This document shows, piece by piece, positions 61,261 to 64,000 of a DNA stretch of 64,000 nucleotides (its first letter is position 1; each line of letters opens with the position of its first letter). Origin of the DNA: Halichondria panicea. Lineage: Eukaryota > Porifera > Demospongiae > Suberitida > Halichondriidae. The DNA lies in assembly GCF_963675165.1 (NCBI RefSeq), contig NC_087377.1, forward strand, positions 13,636,198 through 13,700,197. Direction: 5' to 3'. The notes beneath the pieces were generated by a model that ran no database searches, was not told the origin of the DNA, and saw nothing but the letters and a program-made list of their open reading frames with translations. The position numbers were made by a program, and so were the translations under genes.

Positions 61261-61299
61261 CCCACTTGAATGAAAAGTACTTGCTACCTAAGCTACCTC

Positions 61300-61760
61300 A
61301 CCTTGGATGTAACTATAGCTAACAGTCTCATAAACTACAAAAAGTTTGTGCGTATAGCTTGAAGCCAGTGCTAAGCCCACCCATCCTCCAGCCTTCCTGG
61401 TGTTTAGCGAGCCCCAACTATCTGTCCTACCCTTGTCAACAAGTGTCTATGTAGATCTAGTATAAAATCAGTGCGCCTTCAAGGCAAGGGAGTTTATGAG
61501 GAATGTGCTCTATATATAGGGCTGGTGTTTATGGTAGTTAAACCCCACCCAGTTGCTATGATACAGACCCCAAGTGGGGTATAATAATTATAATAATATA
61601 ATAATAGGTGTCTTATACATTTGTATACTAAGAGAGAGGATGAACAATATAAGAAGGCTATAGGCTTATAACCGATTATGATAACGCAGTAATTTTTTAT
61701 TCTAGAATAATGGCGAAAATATTTGGTGCTATAATGACAGGCCTATAAGATGCATATATT
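61300..61760. other. Non-coding stretch
   Basis: No gene was seen. It contains a GTTTATGGTAGTTAAACCCC string related to the preceding block. Confidence 0.4.
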
Positions 61761-61766
61761 GCATGT

Positions 61767-61925
61767 GTACACTGTATGGTGATGTTGGTGTGTACACTGT
61801 ATGGTGATGTGTTGGTGTGTACACTGTATGGTGATGTTGGTGTGTACACTGTATGGTGATGTTGGTGTGTACACTGTATGGTGATATTAGTGTATACACT
61901 GTATGGTGATATCGGTGTGTGTACA
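61767..61925. repeat. Minisatellite, GTGTACACTGTATGGTGATG unit
   Basis: Six copies of a 24-27-bp unit ending GTTGGT. The minus-strand ORF over it is repeat translation. Confidence 0.92.
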
Positions 61926-61964
61926 TAAAAATAAGCTGTTTAAGCAAACTATAGACACTTTCAT

Positions 61965-62215
61965 GGACTGCTTTAACTGTAATAAGACGGTGGTTGAAAT
62001 AATTCTAATAAGTTAAAACTTGTAGGCTATTTTCGAAAGCGACAAAAAACACTCTTTTCTAATCAATATAATCGTTGCTTTATAATTATAGCTTCACGAT
62101 CATTCCCCATGTTATAATGAAGTCATTACGGTAAAAAGTTATTGTATCCGTTTTACCGCTGTGCACGTGCAATGAAGCTCAATGCACGGCTCTATGAGCA
62201 TCTTGTTATAATTAT
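61965..62215. repeat. Duplicated block upstream of gene I
   Basis: Counterpart of 50880-51125. It ends about 20 bp before the conserved promoter motif. Confidence 0.7.
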
Positions 62216-62232
62216 ATTAGTCTACGAAAACT

Positions 62233-62254
62233 GGAAGTGTAATTAAAAGAAGCT
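62233..62254 (+). promoter_or_regulatory. Conserved upstream motif, gene I
   Basis: GGAAGTGTAATTAAAAGAAG followed by CT, 95 bp before the ATG. It is identical to the gene G copy over 22 bp. Confidence 0.55.
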
Positions 62255-62327
62255 ATAAATAAATTATCATAAAGGAAGTAAACAAGGAGGTTGTGTAAAC
62301 CTTCTCACTGTCAAGAAATAATTTGAG

Positions 62328-63925
62328 ATGACACTAATAGAGATAATAAAGCTCATTAGAGTTCTTCTGATTTGCTTTCTGGCTGGCTTCAGCACTGGTA
62401 AGACTGACTACTCAATTATAGATTTCCTTACATTGCTGCATGTTTCGTAAAGCACAATATTCAGTGAGTGTGGAGAGACCATGTCCAATGGAAACAGTCA
62501 CTTTCACCTGCACTGCTCCTGGAGATTCCTTAATTGAGATGGTCACCATCAGATGTTACTAGCATCACTATCCTCTCCACCTTGAATGTACCAGTAATGC
62601 GATCAGGTTACACTGTAACACTGATTGCAGCCAATGACACTACATTAACATCTACTCTGTCGAGAACAGCAGAGAATGGGATCACTGTGTCCTGTGTTGA
62701 GCTTAGTATACCTACTCTGACCACTATAGGATCTTCAACAATCCGATTAGTTGGTGAGTTGCAGTTAGTGTCTCATCAATTGTCTGTATACACTAAGTTA
62801 CATAGATCCACCAGGACCACCTTCCACAATAAGACACTCCATTCTGAGCAGCTCAGCTAATGAAGTCAGCGTATCTGTGCAGTGGGACCCTCCTACTGAG
62901 ATTGGTGGTAGAGATGACCTCACCTACACAGTGACCGTCTCACCTCCGGCCCAGCTTTCTGCTACTGTCCTCACATCCACCTCTGTCACTGTGACTGCTC
63001 AATACAATGTGGACTACACTGTCAGTGTTGTGGCTACCAATTGTGCTGGGAACAGTACAACAGCTGGGTACAACTTTAGGATTGGTGAGTATTATTATTT
63101 TGACACAAATTGTCAACTCCTTCTCAGGTAAATGTCCTGTGTTGACCAACCCCATGAATGGAGCCTTTGGACCAGTCTCCAGCAGATTATCAGGATCCAC
63201 AGTAACTATCCAGTGTGATGCTGGGTATGTGTCTGCTGTTACGATGGTGACATGTGAGGGTACACTGATGTGGAGTCCAGACCCTGAGGCTATTGAGTGT
63301 ACATCACTAACCACACCTACTCCTACAACTCGTGAGTTAAGCTCTTGGTTGTAGGAAATTAATACAAAATATCTATGTTAATCATTACACAGCTCCTCCA
63401 ATAAACTGCACAGCTTCACTACCCTCACCACGGAATAGCATTATCAGTAATCATTCAGTACCAGCTATTCCCGGTACACAAGTTACCCTCCAGTGTGACG
63501 ATGAACTGTTCCCTGAGGGAATAATGACTGCTACCTGTCTAGCTACAGGAAAGTGGGACGAGAAGATCGTCTGCAGAGGCAAGTGTATTCATTACTTGAA
63601 TATACACTTGTAATAATACTTCTCTCTTGAACAACCTACAGCTGCTCCTTTTAGTTGTGCCAGCCTATCTGATGGGAGTCGATTTGATGCAGCTGTCTCC
63701 ATCGGCGTTGTTGTCACAGCAGTTGTGTTCACAATCATTGGATTGTTGATAGGTCTCTTGATCATGTATTTGTTCATGCGTAAGAAGGCAGTATGCTCCT
63801 CAGAAGCTAAAGGACAAGCTAATTTTGGACCCACTACACCAGTTGGTCCTGTTTATGAGGAGGTGTCACCCAAAGAGGAGATTGAACTGAATACTAACCA
63901 GGCGTATGGACCAGTAGGATTGTGA
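62328..63925 (+). pseudogene. Receptor gene I (SP-Ig-FN3-CCP-CCP-TM), 4-bp insertion
   Basis: Exons 62328-62397 (signal, IRVLLICFLAGFSTG), 62465-62753 (Ig-like), 62806-63084 (FN3), 63128-63331 (CCP1), 63393-63578 (CCP2) and 63642-63925 (stalk, TM, tail) match gene H exon for exon. A four-base AATT insertion at about 62531-62535 shifts the Ig frame; without it all phases agree and 435 residues would be encoded. CCP2 again ends at a GC donor (AGAG|GCAAGT). The tail reads VYEEVSPKEEIEL and NQAYGPVGL. It is a very recent loss of function, a strain-specific allele, or an assembly error. Confidence 0.85.
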
Positions 63926-64000
63926 AACTTCTGTTAATGTGCATGCTCAATCACGATTTTAACAACTGTAAACAGCAACATCTGTTCATTAAAAGCCACT

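Noticed and set aside
61729-61947. 72-residue ORF with THRYHHTVYT repeats
   Set aside because: Translation of the GTGTACACTGTATGGTGATG minisatellite.

Overview
The window is animal genomic DNA, and I infer a marine demosponge. It is AT-rich and has very short spliced introns (about 50-150 bp) with GT-AG borders. It is densely packed with DNA transposons and MITEs, and it carries a tandem family of extracellular Ig/FN3/CCP receptor genes. The organism is not proven from the sequence. There are no bacterial-type operons.

Left part (1-20 kb): transposon-rich DNA with one interrupted host gene. It holds a MULE-like MITE (1001-1469), a frameshifted DDE-integrase gene (2654-4218), and the UIM-HECT end of a ubiquitin ligase on the minus strand (4399-6531) with a 613-bp MITE inserted in a coding exon. 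A long-inverted-repeat element with unusually long 26-bp flanking duplications lies at 6806-7771. A complete 6.5-kb pogo/Tigger-like transposon (11123-17664) has two 564-bp terminal inverted repeats and encodes a CENP-B-like transposase with AT-hook exons and a PHD finger. A second inverted-repeat element (17931-20028) carries a decayed RecQ-type helicase facing a zinc-finger exon.

Right part (21-64 kb): a cluster of same-strand receptor genes. Subfamily 1 has signal peptide, Ig-like, FN3, CCP, CCP, CCP, TM and tail (genes A, B, C, D fragment, E, F). Subfamily 2 has signal peptide, Ig-like, FN3, CCP, CCP, TM and tail (genes G, H, I). Every domain is one exon and every intron is phase 1. E (34805-38843), F (56289-58345) and H (49347-51671) read as intact genes; the others carry frameshifts, a nonsense codon, a four-base insertion or missing parts. 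The ectodomains diverge, but all genes share a nearly constant cytoplasmic end with two YxxV tyrosine motifs (YEEV and YGPV/YGPL). Subfamily 2 genes share a promoter-proximal motif about 95-112 bp before the start codon. Between the receptor genes lie minus-strand exon relics of an unrecognised gene, a CA-repeat-bearing interspersed repeat, foldback elements and duplicated intergenic blocks, consistent with growth by block duplication.

Taken together, the most interesting content is this young, polymorphic-looking receptor array with constant tails. It is a candidate self/non-self or immune receptor locus; that role is inference only.
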